From NCBI GenBank assembly GCA_041854955.1, contig JBHADF010000068.1, forward strand, positions 1 to 13,912: 13,912 nucleotides of DNA. The letters are read 5' to 3'. The DNA is from CAMENZ01 sp041854955. GTDB lineage: Bacteria > Bacillota > Clostridia > Peptostreptococcales > Anaerovoracaceae. The notes under the pieces were generated by a model. It worked only from the letters and a program-made list of their open reading frames with translations, did not search any database and had not been told where the DNA came from. The position numbers and the translations under genes are program-made. Numbering within the stretch: the first letter of the stretch is position 1; each line of letters starts with the position of its first letter. Shown here in pieces: positions 13,798 to 13,912 of the stretch.

Positions 13798-13912
13798 GGT
13801 CGGGATGACAGGCGACCGGCCGCAGCGCTTTGCTTGCGTCCTGGCTCCTCGGCTCCCCACACGGTCGCCTTCGGAACGTGAGCTACTCGAAAGTCCACAG
13901 GACTTTCTCCCA
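13797..13912 (-). other. GC-rich structured element with tRNA-Pro-like 3' end (partial; dispersed repeat or non-coding RNA)
   Basis: Composition jumps here: 43 of the 60 bases at 13801-13860 are G or C, against an AT-richer background. Read on the minus strand it contains a perfect hairpin of 8 pairs with a 3-base loop (13907-13889), a 9-base inverted repeat AGGCGACCG/CGGTCGCCT (13818-13810 with 13870-13862) enclosing a 43-base domain, and inside that a CGCA/TGCG stem and a tandem GGCTCCTC/GGCTCCCC repeat (13843-13858). It ends with CCTGTCATCCCGACCA (13812-13797), identical in form to the last 16 bases of a tRNA-Pro, then the hairpin terminator. No tRNA body or matching 5' acceptor strand is seen. 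A minus-strand open frame across it (13686-13898) has no ribosome site and no recognisable domain. The element continues past the window. Confidence 0.5.
13889..13907. repeat. Perfect 8-bp inverted repeat near the window end
   Basis: GAAAGTCC (13889-13896) and GGACTTTC (13900-13907) form a perfect dyad around ACA. It is part of the GC-rich element and adds to its folded character. Confidence 0.8.

Noticed and set aside
13810..13870. The 9-bp inverted repeats as terminal repeats of an insertion sequence
   Set aside because: Only 43 bases lie between them, with no transposase and no visible target duplication; they read better as the closing stem of a folded domain.
13686..13898. A 70-codon minus-strand frame across the GC-rich tail
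   Set aside because: It has no ribosome site, crosses the dyads, the tRNA-like end and the terminator hairpin, and reads into the antisense of the pseudogene; it looks like a by-product of GC-rich sequence.
1..13912. CRISPR array, prophage, toxin-antitoxin or defence system
   Set aside because: No regularly spaced repeats, integrase, phage structural, nuclease-effector or small toxin genes were found; apart from the 3' tail the genes are housekeeping.

Overview
The window looks like chromosomal DNA of a low-to-moderate GC Firmicute, most likely an anaerobic member of Clostridia. The reasons are the split two-subunit transketolase, a stand-alone NAD(P)HX dehydratase, a YerC-type TrpR relative, consensus AGGAGG ribosome binding sites and sigma-A promoters with 16-18 bp spacers. 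I cannot name a genus from sequence alone.

Layout. Positions 1-183 hold the start of a minus-strand tRNA operon (elongator Met, Val, then a third tRNA cut by the window edge), driven by a near-consensus promoter at 215-243. Divergent to it is mgtE (Mg2+ transporter, 354-1757) with its own promoter and terminator, then nnrD (metabolite repair). A promoter at 2777-2805 serves the two transketolase halves (2842-4610), which end at a hairpin terminator. A small LytTR-domain regulator lies on the minus strand (4667-5053). It is divergent from a ParA/MinD-like protein with a non-canonical P-loop (5226-5960).

Next comes a tight plus-strand block: ftsE, ftsX, a secreted coiled-coil M23 peptidase and recJ (6042-10464). 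The first three form the classic module in which the FtsEX ABC complex controls a peptidoglycan hydrolase at the division site; recJ rides along for DNA repair. A promoter inside the end of recJ drives a YerC/TrpR-like regulator that ends in a strong terminator. Directly behind it lies an overlapping gene set: an Sfp-type phosphopantetheinyl transferase, recX and tcdA (a tRNA t6A-modifying enzyme). A LOG-family phosphoribohydrolase gene converges on tcdA with a 3-bp gap.

The last 620 bases are the unusual part. A decayed 5'-nucleotidase-type metallophosphatase gene (13362-13750) shows a frameshift, a nonsense codon and at least two internal deletions. It runs into a GC-rich, strongly dyad-symmetric segment (13758-13912). 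On the minus strand this segment carries a 16-base copy of the 3' end of a tRNA-Pro (T-stem half, acceptor strand, discriminator and CCA), followed at once by a terminator-like hairpin. I read it as a mobile or dispersed structured repeat, or an unrecognised non-coding RNA, truncated by the window edge. It is the best candidate here for something undescribed. The rest is mostly ordinary housekeeping sequence.
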